Source: Leuctra nigra
Taxonomy: Eukaryota > Arthropoda > Insecta > Plecoptera > Leuctridae
DNA length: 64,000 nucleotides
Direction of reading: 5' to 3'
NCBI GenBank assembly: GCA_934045905.1
Contig: OW203768.1
Location: 25,759,060 to 25,823,059 of the forward strand
Shown here: positions 12,001 to 20,399 of the stretch, in pieces
Layout: every line of letters starts with the position of its first letter
Position numbering within the stretch: position 1 is the stretch's first letter
Notes under the pieces: model-generated
What the model saw: only the letters and a program-made list of their open reading frames with translations
What the model was told of the DNA's origin: nothing
Databases searched by the model: none
Position numbers and translations under genes: made by a program

Positions 12001-14484
12001 GTTGTGATAATGTTACCTGGTTCGTATAATGTTCAGATTGCCCAATGTAATATTACGTCTTCCAGGTCGTCAAGAAGTTCGCTTTCTCCACAACAACTCG
12101 AGCCGTCCCTCTGGTCAGTCTACAAAGTGCTTATCTACCGGGCACGCTTGCTAATATCAGTGGATGGGGCAAGACTGAATTCGTAAGTATAGGGATGTTG
12201 CATCAACCTGGTTGCTATGTAACAGACCTCAATCTTGTTTATTTTTTTGGGGGACAAACATTTTTCAATAGTTTAATCGTATATTTAAGTTGTGAAAGAA
12301 ATATATTACAAATAGGTAAACGCTCATTATAAAGCGTTGATGAGCGAGCATTGCATGGGAATTCATATGTGTGTCAAATATATTCATCCAGAGACCTTGA
12401 GAACCCCTTTGAAGATAATAGTGATAAAAATTGAATGTTTTAATTTAATTGATACATTTTGACATATATTTCAAAGAAGCATAAAATTGAAAGTAAACTA
12501 CAGAAATTTTCAGTGGTCATGGTCCAAAACGTATTTTATAGGCTAGTTAGTAGCAGATTTCGTTGCGGTGCCTAAATCCAATTTCCAATGAAACCAATGG
12601 ACCAATGGTTCTGAGTCGGATCAACTAAATATTGGACTAAATTGGCGGGACAGCCAATCAGATACCTCAAAATTATTGTAACAGCTGAATTTATTCCAAA
12701 AGTTAGTTAATCCGACACAATTTAACTTTGGTAATACCTTGCCTTATATCATCAACGAGAAGAGTAAAATAAGTTTTGTGTAAAAGTTAGCTTGATCCGT
12801 TACTTCGTTTTGCAGGAAATGAATAATACAGTTACCGACAAAAAAATATATGAGAGCCATTAGTTTATGTTGTAAGCGTGAAGAATCAGGATATACGGAG
12901 CAGACTGTACACTTAGCCAAACTAGAAACGGCTTGGAAGTCACGGATTGGGTGAAATAGATTTGATGAGAATGTAGGTTTCTTTGAAAAACTTCCATGGA
13001 GTCAGGATGATAGGAAGGGATGAGCGTTGTGAAAAATATCCGACCGAACCGGGGCTCGGGGGCGAACCCGAGACCTCTCACTTGCCGGGCGAGAGCTCTA
13101 CCAACTGAGCTACCCGATCGGACGGACGGACATTAGACACAACACACTGATGAGGGTTAGAGATCTCCGAGGAGAATGGAATGAAGGTAGAGAATGCTCA
13201 CTACGAACTGTCATGCCACCGGTAACGATGCTGTCACCATGTCTCTTTGCACTTGCGTGCGCAACCAGCGGGTTACCACAGTACTCTTATGACTCTTTCT
13301 CTGTGTATTTTTGTCTATCTGCCTGTCTGTGCTTTGGCTGCACTGCCCAGGTATAACCGTTCTACCGATCGATCTGAAATTTTGCACACATAGTTACGTC
13401 GTAATAGAAGTCATGTGTATTATTTTTTAACATGATGCTGATTTAAAAATGGAACTGTTTGATTGATCAATACAAAGTTTTACATGGACCAATATTGTTT
13501 ATATGTTTTCAGACAAAATTGTCAAGAAGAGTTATTGAAATTAATTTAACTGACATTTTTATACTTATTTTGAAATATTTGTCAATTTAATTTATTCCAA
13601 GAAATGACAGGATAGTGTATCACTGCAAATTCGATGCATTTTTTAGATTGTTCGCAAATAGGTTTCTCTATAGAGCAGCAAATGTCACTCCCATATTGAT
13701 TCGCATGCCACAAATGCTCGCTATCAACGCGTTGCACCACAGAGCGTTTTCATTTCTGCAAATTACCATAATGTATATTTTCAGGGTGGGGAATGTGTTG
13801 GGCTGAGAGCTATTGAGTTACCGCTCATCAGCATAGAGGATTGCCAGAAGTACGAAGGCGTCGACAAACCTTTGCCATCTTTCATTGTCTGCACTTACAA
13901 ACCTGCATCAGGACCCAGCACCGTGAGTATTCAATATCGAGTGTCCGTGAGCGTGCGTGAGTGTGCGTGAGTGTGTGTAAGTGTGCGTGAGTGTACGTGG
14001 TGTGAGTAACGTCCCATGAATACTAATCTGGGCGTGCGTGAGTGTGCGTGAGCGTGCTTTTCTGTTATTGAGGATATTCAGGTCGCACCGTTTTTTCGAT
14101 CGATCTGAAAATTTGCACACATGTACGGACCAATCGGAAGATATTTTTCTAAATTTTGAACCAAATAACGGATTTAAATAATCAGGGTCTGCAAACCCCA
14201 GACATGTTTGCAAAATTTCAGCTCGATCGAAGAAAAACTGTGACTGTGTATCGTCAGAAAGAATATATACTAAATCGCGCCAAAAGAGTCAAAAGGAGTC
14301 AACTAGAGCTCCATATGTGTTCCAGGGTGACTCGGGCGGGCCGCTGGTGTCCTATGGCAAACAGATTGGAGTTGACTCTTCTGCGGATCCGACTCACAAC
14401 ACCAACCGACCGCTTGCTGACGTGTACACTAAAGTCCTTGACTTCAAGAACTGGATCTGCACTACAACTGGATCTGTATGCTGA
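1..14484 (+). CDS. S1A (chymotrypsin-family) serine protease gene, 3' part
   Basis: Secreted endopeptidase family, probably digestive or extracellular. Four exons are visible, all joined in phase 0: 1-20, 12066-12182, 13785-13922 and 14326-14484. Joined, they give (N)DIACLK with the catalytic Asp102, then ISGWGKT, then Cys168/Cys182 in EDC and FIVC, then GDSGGPL with catalytic Ser195, then DVYTKV. The His57 exon and signal peptide lie before base 1. Odd points: by motif position residue 189 is Gly and residue 226 Asp, Cys191, Cys201 and Cys220 are missing, and Trp215 is Ser. The G189/D226 pair is known from crab serine collagenases, so this is probably not a plain trypsin. A polyadenylation signal follows at 14833. 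The 12-kb intron is filled with transposons. Family is certain; substrate is inference. Confidence 0.88.
21..521. other. Start of the long protease intron, AT-rich, no gene seen
   Basis: AT-rich intron sequence after the donor at 21. Only short open frames occur, with no recognisable protein motif and no clear repeat boundary. Confidence 0.5.
522..1375 (+). repeat. Dispersed repeat 'H1', first copy
   Basis: The same sequence occurs inverted at about 28040-28640 and 30101-30541, where other elements interrupt it. Shared landmarks are the run before CTCTTGGGACC near 915 and the ATTCATTGGGCC region near 1280. No long ORF and no clear terminal repeats, so the class is unknown. This uninterrupted copy shows the empty site for the Helentron-like element at 28641-30100. 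Confidence 0.65.
1442..1879. repeat. Foldback (palindromic) element with arms of about 200 bp
   Basis: It begins GAGCTCAAATAGCGCGCGTC and ends with its inverse complement. The arms stay imperfectly complementary to near the centre, including AAGATCGATTG against CAATCGATCTT. It has no coding capacity. A foldback MITE is the simplest reading. Lies in the protease intron. Confidence 0.8.
2199..2820. mobile_element. Insertion of about 620 bp in the LINE, flanked by CATCAC repeats
   Basis: CATCAC stands at 2193-2198 and 2815-2820, and removing the insert rejoins the RT frame (AFDKLD to LEHYG). The interior is rich in GTGCATA motifs. It contains a GC-rich block (2483-2640) shared with the hAT-like element at 35658-36539. 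The left end TAGAGATGC resembles hAT ends, but the right end does not match it, so this copy may be deleted. Confidence 0.6.
2975..3121. mobile_element. PIF/Harbinger-like MITE, TAA target duplication
   Basis: 147 bp. The terminal inverted repeats are built on GCCGGTCTTTCAATGC / GTATTGAAAGACCGG, with TAA on both sides (2972-2974 and 3122-3124). A sister copy lies at 36723-36869. No ORF. Inserted in the dead LINE. Confidence 0.75.
3871..4880. other. Intron stretch without gene or recognised repeat
   Basis: Mixed composition, no long ORF. A GC-richer patch at about 4610-4760 (CCCGGGC motifs) could be a repeat fragment but has no partner elsewhere in the window. Confidence 0.4.
4881..5350 (+). 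repeat. Two tandem copies of a 200-bp repeat 'R200'
   Basis: Copies at 4881-5080 and 5150-5345 share AAAAAAACACTCC at the start and TACTTTACAAAAGGACTT near the end. Inverted copies lie at 7463-7666 and 11716-11935. All four are inside the same intron. No ORF. Confidence 0.75.
5508..6083. mobile_element. PIF/Harbinger-like MITE with GGCCCATGCACAATTGAC ends
   Basis: 576 bp. Perfect terminal inverted repeats of about 42 bp begin AGGCCCATGCACAATTG. TAA target duplications are at 5505-5507 and 6084-6086. Next to the left end is an array of CCGCAACCCGTAA-like units, mirrored at the right end. No transposase ORF, so non-autonomous. Confidence 0.85.
6385..7261 (-). mobile_element. Helentron-like non-autonomous element, copy a
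   Basis: Read on the - strand, it starts TTGAGCG(TGC)GAAGCGAGCG and ends with the subterminal inverse GCTCGCTCATCAACGCGTTAC, a hairpin (AACGC...GCGTT) and CTAG followed by T. A poly-A/T run lies near the 5' end (7187-7210). No ORF. The layout matches Helentron-associated elements such as DINE-1 in Drosophila. Confidence 0.7.
7463..7666 (-). repeat. R200 repeat, inverted copy
   Basis: Inverse of the 4881-5350 copies; it contains AAGTCCTTTTGTAAAGTATT and ends near GTGTTTTTTTCTGGG. Confidence 0.75.
8299..8493. mobile_element. Short TIR element enclosing a tRNA-like gene
   Basis: 195 bp flanked by a perfect 22-bp inverted repeat beginning TTAATAAATACCAACTGCAA (8299-8320 and 8472-8493). The tRNA-like sequence sits at 8333-8402 on the - strand. 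Part of the same element recurs at about 37826-37862, so it is a family rather than chance. Confidence 0.75.
8333..8402 (-). tRNA. tRNA-like sequence, anticodon GGA, probably not functional
   Basis: On the - strand it folds as a cloverleaf. The acceptor is CCTCGAT/(C)TCGAGG with a mismatch at the last pair. The D-arm is GCTC...GAGC, the anticodon stem TCTGA/TCGGA with loop CTGGATA, the variable loop AGGTC, and the T-arm GTGGG-TTCGAGT-CCCAC. Anticodon GGA would mean Ser, but the long variable arm of tRNA-Ser is missing and position 37 is T. It lies inside a repeat, so a tRNA-derived mobile sequence is more likely than a working gene. Confidence 0.6.
9485..9505 (+). mobile_element. 3' hairpin end of Helitron-like family 2
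   Basis: GTGGAGCGACTGCTCCAC forms a 7-bp stem directly followed by TAG(ATTTT). Same ending at 16318-16345, 49824-49844 and, inverted, 61949-61970. The upstream 250 bp (9230-9480) is shared with 14960-15050, 16130-16345 and 61970-62230. Confidence 0.6.
10479..10669. mobile_element. MITE with long inverted repeats, TA flanks
   Basis: 191 bp; arms of about 65 bp starting AATAGACCAATTCAGAAA. TA stands at both ends, so Tc1/mariner-type mobilisation is plausible. No ORF. Confidence 0.75.
10979..11614. mobile_element. hAT-like non-autonomous element with 8-bp duplication
   Basis: 636 bp. The ends are CAGAGCTGGGTA and TACCCAGCTCTG. Target duplication GTTGCATG is at 10971-10978 and 11615-11622, the 8 bp typical of hAT. 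Both arms are rich in GTAACGCGTTAC-like palindromes. No transposase. Inserted into Helentron-like copy b. Confidence 0.9.
11655..11686 (+). mobile_element. 32-bp retroposed fragment with poly-A tail
   Basis: ATTAAACCAAACTAATCT plus a run of As, flanked by ACACTGA at 11648-11654 and 11687-11693. A poly-A tail and 7-bp duplication indicate target-primed reverse transcription that stopped almost at once. It splits the terminal hairpin of Helentron-like copy b. Confidence 0.65.
11716..11935 (-). repeat. R200 repeat, second inverted copy
   Basis: Same unit as 7463-7666, with a small duplication near 11880-11900 (AAGGTGAAGAGCTCACCTTA, itself a palindrome). Confidence 0.7.
12066..12182 (+). CDS. 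Protease exon with ISGWGKT
   Basis: 117 bp, 39 codons, phase 0 at both ends. The acceptor is ...TTCCAG at 12065 and the donor GTAAGT is at 12183. The translation starts VVKKFAF, passes through VPLVSL and ends ANISGWGKTEF. This matches the interdomain stretch of S1A proteases after the Asp102 strand and includes the conserved GWG turn. Confidence 0.87.
12314..12520 (-). mobile_element. Decayed Helentron-like 3' end, copy c
   Basis: AATAGGTAAACGCTC...AAAGCGTTGATGAGCGAGCA is a degraded inverse of the family 3' end. No 5' end was found, so the outer limit is uncertain. Confidence 0.5.
12940..13200 (-). mobile_element. tRNA-Ala-like SINE, copy 1
   Basis: The tRNA-like head is at 13040-13121 (- strand), with A box TAGCTCAGTTGG and a B box region changed to GGTTCGCCCCC. 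The tail (12955-13030) contains CTTCCATGGAGTCAGGATGA. Copies at 42955-43180 and 43300-43505 share head, tail and flank. In this copy the T-loop carries a small insertion. Confidence 0.7.
13250..13755 (+). mobile_element. Helentron-like fragment, copy d, just before a protease exon
   Basis: The 5' part has ACCACAGTACTCTTATG and ACCGATCGATCTGAAATTTT. The 3' part has GCTCGCTATCAACGCGTTGC and AGAGCGTTTTC, a degraded hairpin end. It ends about 30 bp from the exon acceptor at 13784. Confidence 0.6.
13785..13922 (+). CDS. Protease exon with Cys136, Cys168 and Cys182
   Basis: 138 bp, 46 codons, phase 0. The acceptor TTTTCAG ends at 13784 and the donor GTGAGT is at 13923. The translation begins GGECVGLRAIELPLIS, contains EDC, and ends FIVCTYKPASGPST. 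The segment after Cys182 is short and lacks Cys191. The residue six before Ser195, equivalent to 189 at the base of the S1 pocket, is Gly. A Helentron-like 3' end stops about 30 bp before the acceptor. Confidence 0.9.
13923..14325. other. Short protease intron made of a GTGCGTGA microsatellite and Helentron-like sequence
   Basis: Bases 13940-14052 are a degenerate GTGCGTGAGT array. Bases 14053-14318 match Helentron-like internal and 5' sequence (TCGATCGATCTGAAAATTTG, GCCAAAAGAGTCAAAAGGAG). Only the splice sites and the last dozen bases look native. Confidence 0.65.
14326..14484 (+). CDS. Protease terminal exon with catalytic Ser195
   Basis: 159 bp including TGA at 14482-14484; the acceptor GTTCCAG ends at 14325. 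It starts GDSGGPLVSYGKQIGVD, with the oxyanion-hole Gly and the catalytic Ser, and continues to PLADVYTKV and NWIC. Cys201 is Ser, Cys220 is absent and Trp215 is Ser. Asp stands at the position equivalent to 226. Two extra Cys lie in the C-terminal tail (ICTTTGSVC). Confidence 0.92.
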   Translation, partial: GDSGGPLVSYGKQIGVDSSADPTHNTNRPLADVYTKVLDFKNWICTTTGSVC

Positions 14485-14832
14485 TAAACTGTTGCATTCA
14501 TTTCTCGTGCTACAATATTGAGCTAGAGGCTACACAATGACTAGTTTAGTCTTCAAAAATACACAAATATAGTTCTAATTTTAGAAAGTGGTGTTAGTTT
14601 ATAGAGGGTGTAATAATACTCTATCGGTACATGTATTACCTGCTATTAGCTTTTAACAAAATGTTAACATCACAGAAATATTGTAAAGATCCCAGCTCGA
14701 TGAGGATAATGAATGTTTTTGTATAATGAATGCACTTGGTAAAAATATTAGCAGAGGTAAGCAGTGTTTTTTTTATAATCAACTCAGTTTACTTAAGATT
14801 TTCAGAGTAGGCATCTTAATTTAAATGTATTA

Positions 14833-14838
14833 AATAAA
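14833..14838 (+). terminator. Polyadenylation signal AATAAA of the protease gene
   Basis: First good AATAAA downstream of the stop at 14484, about 350 bp into the 3' flank. It is the plausible transcript end; no transcript data were available. Confidence 0.45.
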
Positions 14839-14959
14839 ACATATTTAGTGATCTAAAATGATACTTTATTAACCTACTTAAAGTGAATGTGCGTAAAAAA
14901 TAAGGCAATGGGGAAGTTTCCTATAAAATCAGATTTCAAAATAAAGCTTCGCTTCGCAA

Positions 14960-16345
14960 CAAAGTGAGATTTCCCAATTTTAAATCCAGTAGCCCAAAAA
15001 TACCGTGTTGCTGCTCACAGGAAAAGTGTTCGTAAGCTCCTCAGTGGAACGTTGAATGTCATAACGGACCTGAAACAACCCAACAGACGCAGATCTTCGG
15101 CTCGCTCCGGGAAACATAGTGGAAAGTCGGTTGTACCGCGGTTGTAGTCGGTTCCACGTAACAAAGATGAGATACAAGGCGCAAGTATTAAGACTTTAAG
15201 GAAGGACCATCAAATTAATCACAGCCTTCTTCAAAAATGCCACGAATGTTCTGTTAGAAGGCTGTGGACACTGTAAAAGGCAACACTGTATTTGCAGTTC
15301 TCACCTCCCTCAAATCCCAAACAACTAATCAGAGCGCACCTGCCATGAGACAGCTGTTCTCTGAGCCATCTCTTTCAAAGAGTGATGCCAAGTTATTTAC
15401 ACTTAAACCCTCATAGCTCATTAAAACGTTCAGGAACATGTATATCTAAAAATTTAAAATATACTAGGGCATCTGATACACCACAAATCAGTTTGATAAT
15501 GATGGAAATTTAGTGAATCTCTCACTTAGGGATGGTGTTTCAGAGGTAACCTGCGAAATAAAAACGCGCACCCCGATTGGGAATCGAACCCAGATCCTTC
15601 GGATTACCGGTCCTATGCTTTTTTAAAGCATAGGGCCGGTACCCAGGGCCGGTAACCCGAAGAATCTGGGTTCGATTCCCAGTCGGGGTGCGCGTTTTTA
15701 TTTCGCAGGTTACCTCCAAAACATATCAGTTTATTACAAAAATCTTAGCTAGGTAAGTCAGTCTTAAACCATTTTGAAGTGGTAGTAAAATCATTTCTAG
15801 CATGACCGCCATGTTAAAATAGAGGCTAAAAGCAATACTTTGAAGTGATATATCTCAGAAATTAGTTCAGCTTGCCTACTTTTTCTTGGCATAATTTATT
15901 GGGCAGAATTAAATTTTCTATATAGCTGTTGAATTTCAACGATTTCTTAGGAAGGGGGAAATATGGTAAAACAAGGGATTGAACAGTGCAGGAGCCACAT
16001 CATCCACTCTGTTGCTTTCAAATTGGCCCCGCTCCTTCAAAGAACACGGGGGCGATGAAAATGGTTCGGGAGATGAATAGACATCAATCTCTTTTCAATC
16101 TGGTTCCAAACCCTACACATTATCGTGCTCACAATGCTCACAATATATCCATAGCTCAAAATTAAAACATTTCACAACAATGTGAGATTTTCCATTGTTG
16201 AGATCCAGTAGGCCGAAAATGCTATGTTGTTTCTTACAGTAAAAGTGTTTGGTGTGCTCCTCAGTTTATATACCTAGGCATTTACGGTATTTTAAGAGAC
16301 TGTACGATACGACTTGGCTGGGTGGAGCGACCTCTGGACTAGATT
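14960..16345 (+). mobile_element. Helitron-like family 2 fragments around a tRNA palindrome
   Basis: 14960-15050 and 16130-16345 both match the family-2 3' region (GATCCAGTAGGCCGAAAATG, CTCCTCAGTTTAT). 16318-16345 is the degraded hairpin with CTAG. The stretch between is mostly unrecognised. Confidence 0.45.
15543..15716. repeat. Palindrome of two head-to-head tRNA 3' halves
   Basis: The left arm (- strand) and right arm (+ strand) each carry CTGGGTTCGATTCCCA (T-arm and B box) and CGGGGTGCGCG, then a tail TTTTTATTTCGCAGGTTACC. The centre is at AAAGCATAGG near 15622. The right arm has a 13-bp duplication (GCCGGTACCCAGG). It looks like an inverted dimer of a tRNA-derived SINE. Confidence 0.75.
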
Positions 16346-16526
16346 ACTTTTTTTTTTAGCGTGGTTGACAGAGTGGTTCATTGTTCTGTCCCCTGTCTTC
16401 GTTTTCACACACAAGTGTATCGAATAAATTAGCCTACATAAAAATGATTTTCCCATGATAAGGTCGAGTTTATAGTTTGAAGTGGGAATACACGATTCCC
16501 AACTTTGAATGCAAATGTAAAATTCA

Positions 16527-17250
16527 GGGACCCGAACCGGAACCGGAACCGGAACCTAGAACCGGTATGAACCTTTATAATTTCGGAACCAGAACCGGAA
16601 CCGGAACCGTTATACTTTTTTCCCAAAGAACCGGAACCGGAACCCGAACCTTTATAATCAATTAGGTTCTTAAAGGTTCTTAAAGGTTCTTTAAGGTTCC
16701 TTCTTTTAATAAAAAAAATCATGTATATCACTTGGATATAATATCACAAAGTTGTATAAAGTTTATTTTTTAATAAAATTTCCGATGTGTATTTTTTGTA
16801 AAAAAAAAATAAATCTTGACAAGAAATTATGATTCTTCCTATGCAAACGCTGCTCGAGTTTTCAATTTTTGAATCTGACTACTGCGATGAGAACTGCATT
16901 GCCGACAATTTGAATGTGATAGCTTAGGAAAAATGAATGTTTACGTTGTCTTATGGATAAAATTGCAGCCACTAAACTGTCTCCTCTGATATTTACTCTG
17001 CGCACCAAGTTGTGCGCAATCGAAGTCCAATAATTCCATTAAATTTTACATAGGTAATACTGAAGTTTTATAATATAGTTTGATTTAAAATTTGAGAACC
17101 GGAACCGGAACCCGGAACCTTTATGCAGGAACCGGAACCGAACCTTAAAGAATATTTGTTTTAGAACCGGAACCGGTACCCGAACCTTTATAAAATAAAA
17201 TTGTGGAACCGGAACCGGAACACGAACCTTTATTCATAAAGGTTCGTGTT
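16527..17250. repeat. GGAACC minisatellite, two blocks
   Basis: Blocks 16527-16690 and 17098-17250 repeat AACCGGAACCGGAACC and AACCTTTATAA. A 28-bp perfect palindrome (CACGAACCTTTAT and inverse) closes the second block at 17221-17248. Open frames reading GSGSGS or PEPEPE come from the repeat and are not genes. An inverted match lies in the hAT arm at 19905-20007. Confidence 0.8.
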
Positions 17251-17529
17251 TCTGAAAATTCGGAATCACGCAGCAGACATAGGCTGCATACCGTATTTTG
17301 ATCCAAACGCCCAGATTTCCTACACTTTTAACATTGTGACGAAATCACCTCGGCGTGACCTAGAGTCGAATCTATTCGAATTAATGAAAATACAGGCATC
17401 CATGTTGGATCAGAAAACTCGACCTCTTGAGTTAGGGCAGTGGTGCTCAACCTGCGGCCCGCGGGACAAAATTTTGTGCCCCCCCCCCCCCCCCCCCCTG
17501 TTGGCGTTTCAAATATCTACTTACTTACA

Positions 17530-19561
17530 CTAGGAAAACGCTCGGTGTAACGCGTTGATGAGCGAGCACCGACACGCACGACATCGCCAATCATAGCACG
17601 ATCCATTCAATCAAAGATAACTAACTATACATTATTTATTACCAATTTTCCCTGCAACTTTTCATAAACACTCTGGATCAATTAAATAACATATTATTGT
17701 ACTGATATTTTTCCATCAATCTCTTTGGACAGATATTCAAACCCTTAAAACAGCAATAAGTCTGTAAATTCTTGACCGATTGGGCTGGAAATGTGTATAA
17801 TATGATGTTATCTAGTCAAAACGTCGTTTTCATAACTGTGAAACACAATCCATATCGTAAAATAAATTATTTTAGATAAGGTATACCTATACCTATGTAT
17901 ATGAAATACATACATTACATTTTGACTACATTATGTATTGCAATATGATCAACTAAGAAAAGAATCTGTCTTACTTGATATTGAGAATAGCCATCTATAA
18001 ACTTTGCTTTGCTACATAGAGCAACCCAGAATGCAGTGGAATTTCTGTTTTGAAATGTCATTTCTGACAGTTATTAAAACTGTCAATAAGTGCATCTATG
18101 TTCTTGACTGGTAGGGCTGAAAATTTGTAAAATAAGAGACAATGTTGGTCTGAACGACCATGCAAAATATGAGTTTGATTGATCAGATTAATCGAAGACC
18201 ATTTGATAGGTCAAATGGTGGTGTGGCTATAGGCCGTTTTAAATTAAGTATACAAATGAAAAATATTGGTGCCAATCCTTGCTAAGTTTTAAGTTGCCAA
18301 TCCTTGCTAAGTTTTAAGTTGATCGATTAAACCTTTATGATTGAACGGTTCCTTGTTATTTTTCAAAAATCACAGGATCTCGTTCAAAAATATATCTGGG
18401 ACCACCCATATGATATGATATGTAGTGTGTGTACACAATATCAGATCAATCTGTTGAACGGTCATTATTAGTTTTATATCGTTTAAAACTTTCTGCTCTA
18501 ACTACCTTGCCTTGTAGATTCGAAGTCGCCGTGAATTTGACAGCCAACACGCAAAAAGTCCCTTAAATGACAAAAACTTTTGAAAATAACGACAGATTAG
18601 AGTGAAAATTGGCAAAAATACCTTAAATGTTGGTACCAATGACCATGCGAAGTTTTTAGTTAGTCGGTCAATCGGTTCCAGTTTAAATTTCAAAAATCAC
18701 AGGAAAAATGGTTTCATATTTGAACCAATTGGAGGATTTGGCTGAAATTTTTTTTGATTGGGTACAATGTTGGTTGCAATGACTTTGCTAAATTTCAAAT
18801 TGATCGAACCAACCAATCGAAAGATAATTGTATGTGGATCCGGTGCGGTTCTTGCTCTGTTGGTTGCTTGTGCTGGCCCTGAAAAGGGCCGTTCGCAGCG
18901 ACGTTTCGAGGCACTTGCTGTCCTCATCCTCAGGCAGGCTGGGGTGGAATGGCTGGATGGGAAAAGCCGGCTCTTAATCTTGCCTACTGTCGCAAGTAGG
19001 CGAGCCAATGGGAAAAGAGGAGGAATTGGCTGCGTGACCAATGGGAGCGCGGAAAATGAGTAGGAGCAGGGATGGAGGAGCGGTGGAGGGGGTTGTCTGG
19101 TCAGCTGATCACTCAGTTGACTGTTGGAGCTGGGCCTTGGCACGACTGCGTGTCAGGGGTCCCTGGGCCGCTGCTGGTGTCGGCTCCCTCAGTGCGGCGG
19201 GGACTCCTGCGGTGACACGACTGCGTGTCCGTGGTCCCTGGGTCGGGTCCGCGATGGTCGGCGGCGGCGGTGATGTCGGCTCGGTCGGGGCGACGGTGAT
19301 CTGCGCCATGACCGGTTTCCAGGCATGTGGCAGCCATGTGTCCACTGACAAATAATTTTTATAAAATTTGAACCAATCACAGAATATCGTTCAGAAAAGA
19401 TCCCAGGGATCGCATAGAATACGTTAGTATGTGTACAAAATTTCAGATCGATTGGTTGTGTGGTTTGACCTGGGCAGTGCAGGCAAAAAAAACAAACAAA
19501 AAAAAAACACACAGAGAAAGTGCCATAAGAGTACCGTGGTGACGCTCGCTACGCTCGCTCA
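17530..19561 (-). mobile_element. Helentron-like element, copy f, with empty site known
   Basis: On the - strand it runs from TTGAGCGAGCGTAGCGAGCG at 19561 to the hairpin end CTAG at 17530. The inverted sister hAT (26290-26300) has the uninterrupted sequence ACTTACTTACAAAATGTG. The insertion therefore added no target duplication and landed between two T residues. Interior: AT-rich family sequence, plus a GC-rich insert at 18831-19357. Confidence 0.75.
18831..19357. mobile_element. GC-rich insert, possible solo LTR
   Basis: Begins TTGTATGTGGA and ends CACTGACAA (TTGT/ACAA inverse ends) with ATAA on both sides. The interior is GC-rich, has two CCAATGGGA boxes and a tandem CACGACTGCGTGTC unit, and no conserved protein. 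LTR-like termini and a 4-bp duplication suggest a solo LTR; a captured CpG-rich fragment is the alternative. Confidence 0.35.
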
Positions 19562-20399
19562 AAAATGTGTCCACTGTGAAATAATATTGAAAAAATAATA
19601 GTCTCGTTTTATTTGAGATAAATTTTGAGATAAATTTCGATGATTTTGTCATGTAAGGATCCACGTATCAGGCTGAAAATGCGACGAAAACTTAAATGTA
19701 ACTTTAGACTTGTTGCAACGAAAATGAAGCCATTACGAATTCCGAAAATTGAAATAATGAGTGTATTGTTTTGGCGTGTGAAACATCGTTCGATTCGTTT
19801 CCTAATAAACAAAAGACACTGCATGTACCCAGGGCCCAGGTACGTAGGAAAGGGAGATGGGGGGATGTTCCTTCCCCCCCCCCCCCCCCCCCCCTACCCG
19901 AGCACAATTTTATTTTATAAAGGTTCGGGTACCGGTTCCTGCATAAAGGTTCCGGGTTCCGGTCCCGGTTCTTAAATTTTAAATCAAACTATATTATAAA
20001 ACTTCATGATCCCCCATTTTCCATACAAACTTAAGTTTAGCATCCCAGAATCACTTTTAAATTGTGAAATTCTAAAAAAATCGCCCTGCGGGGCAACAAT
20101 TGGAAGGTATAGTATGCTTCAGTTCGTGCATTCTAGAGCCCCAGAATCACTTTTAAATTGTTAGATTCTAAAAAAAAGCCCCGCGGGGCTAGAACTCAGG
20201 GGCTTCGCCCCCAGACCCCCCTTTTAAGTATCGCAGTCTCACCCCCCCCCCCCCCCCCCCTTGATAAAAGTATTTCCTTCACGCCTCGAATGGACCTACC
20301 TGATCACGTGAGCATTATTGTTTTTTTTATGCGGCCCACCGACCAAAGCAAATTCGTATTATTGGCCTGCGAGTCAAAAACGTTGAGTACCTACCACTG

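Larger units (their letters stand above)
17433..20399. mobile_element. hAT-family element X1 (deletion derivative with nested inserts)
   Basis: The left end is TAGGGCAGTGGTGCTCAACC and the right end (inverse) is CAGTGG...TACTCAACG. The left subterminal region matches the inverse of 25640-26381, and the right one the inverse of 20829-20912. So X1 and X2 are inverted copies of one hAT family with different left and right ends. X1 contains Helentron-like copy f (17530-19561) and a GGAACC-type block (19905-20007). No clear 8-bp duplication was found. Confidence 0.6.

Noticed and set aside
14156..14521. 121-codon frame over the last protease exon
   Set aside because: Different frame from the GDSGGP reading, which has splice sites and catalytic motifs.
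16429..16731. Open frames with GSGSGS or PEPEPE repeats
   Set aside because: Products of the GGAACC minisatellite; no start context or conserved domain.
18697..19355. GC-rich overlapping frames as a gene
   Set aside because: Several frames are open on both strands only because of base composition; no motif, and it sits in a bounded insert.
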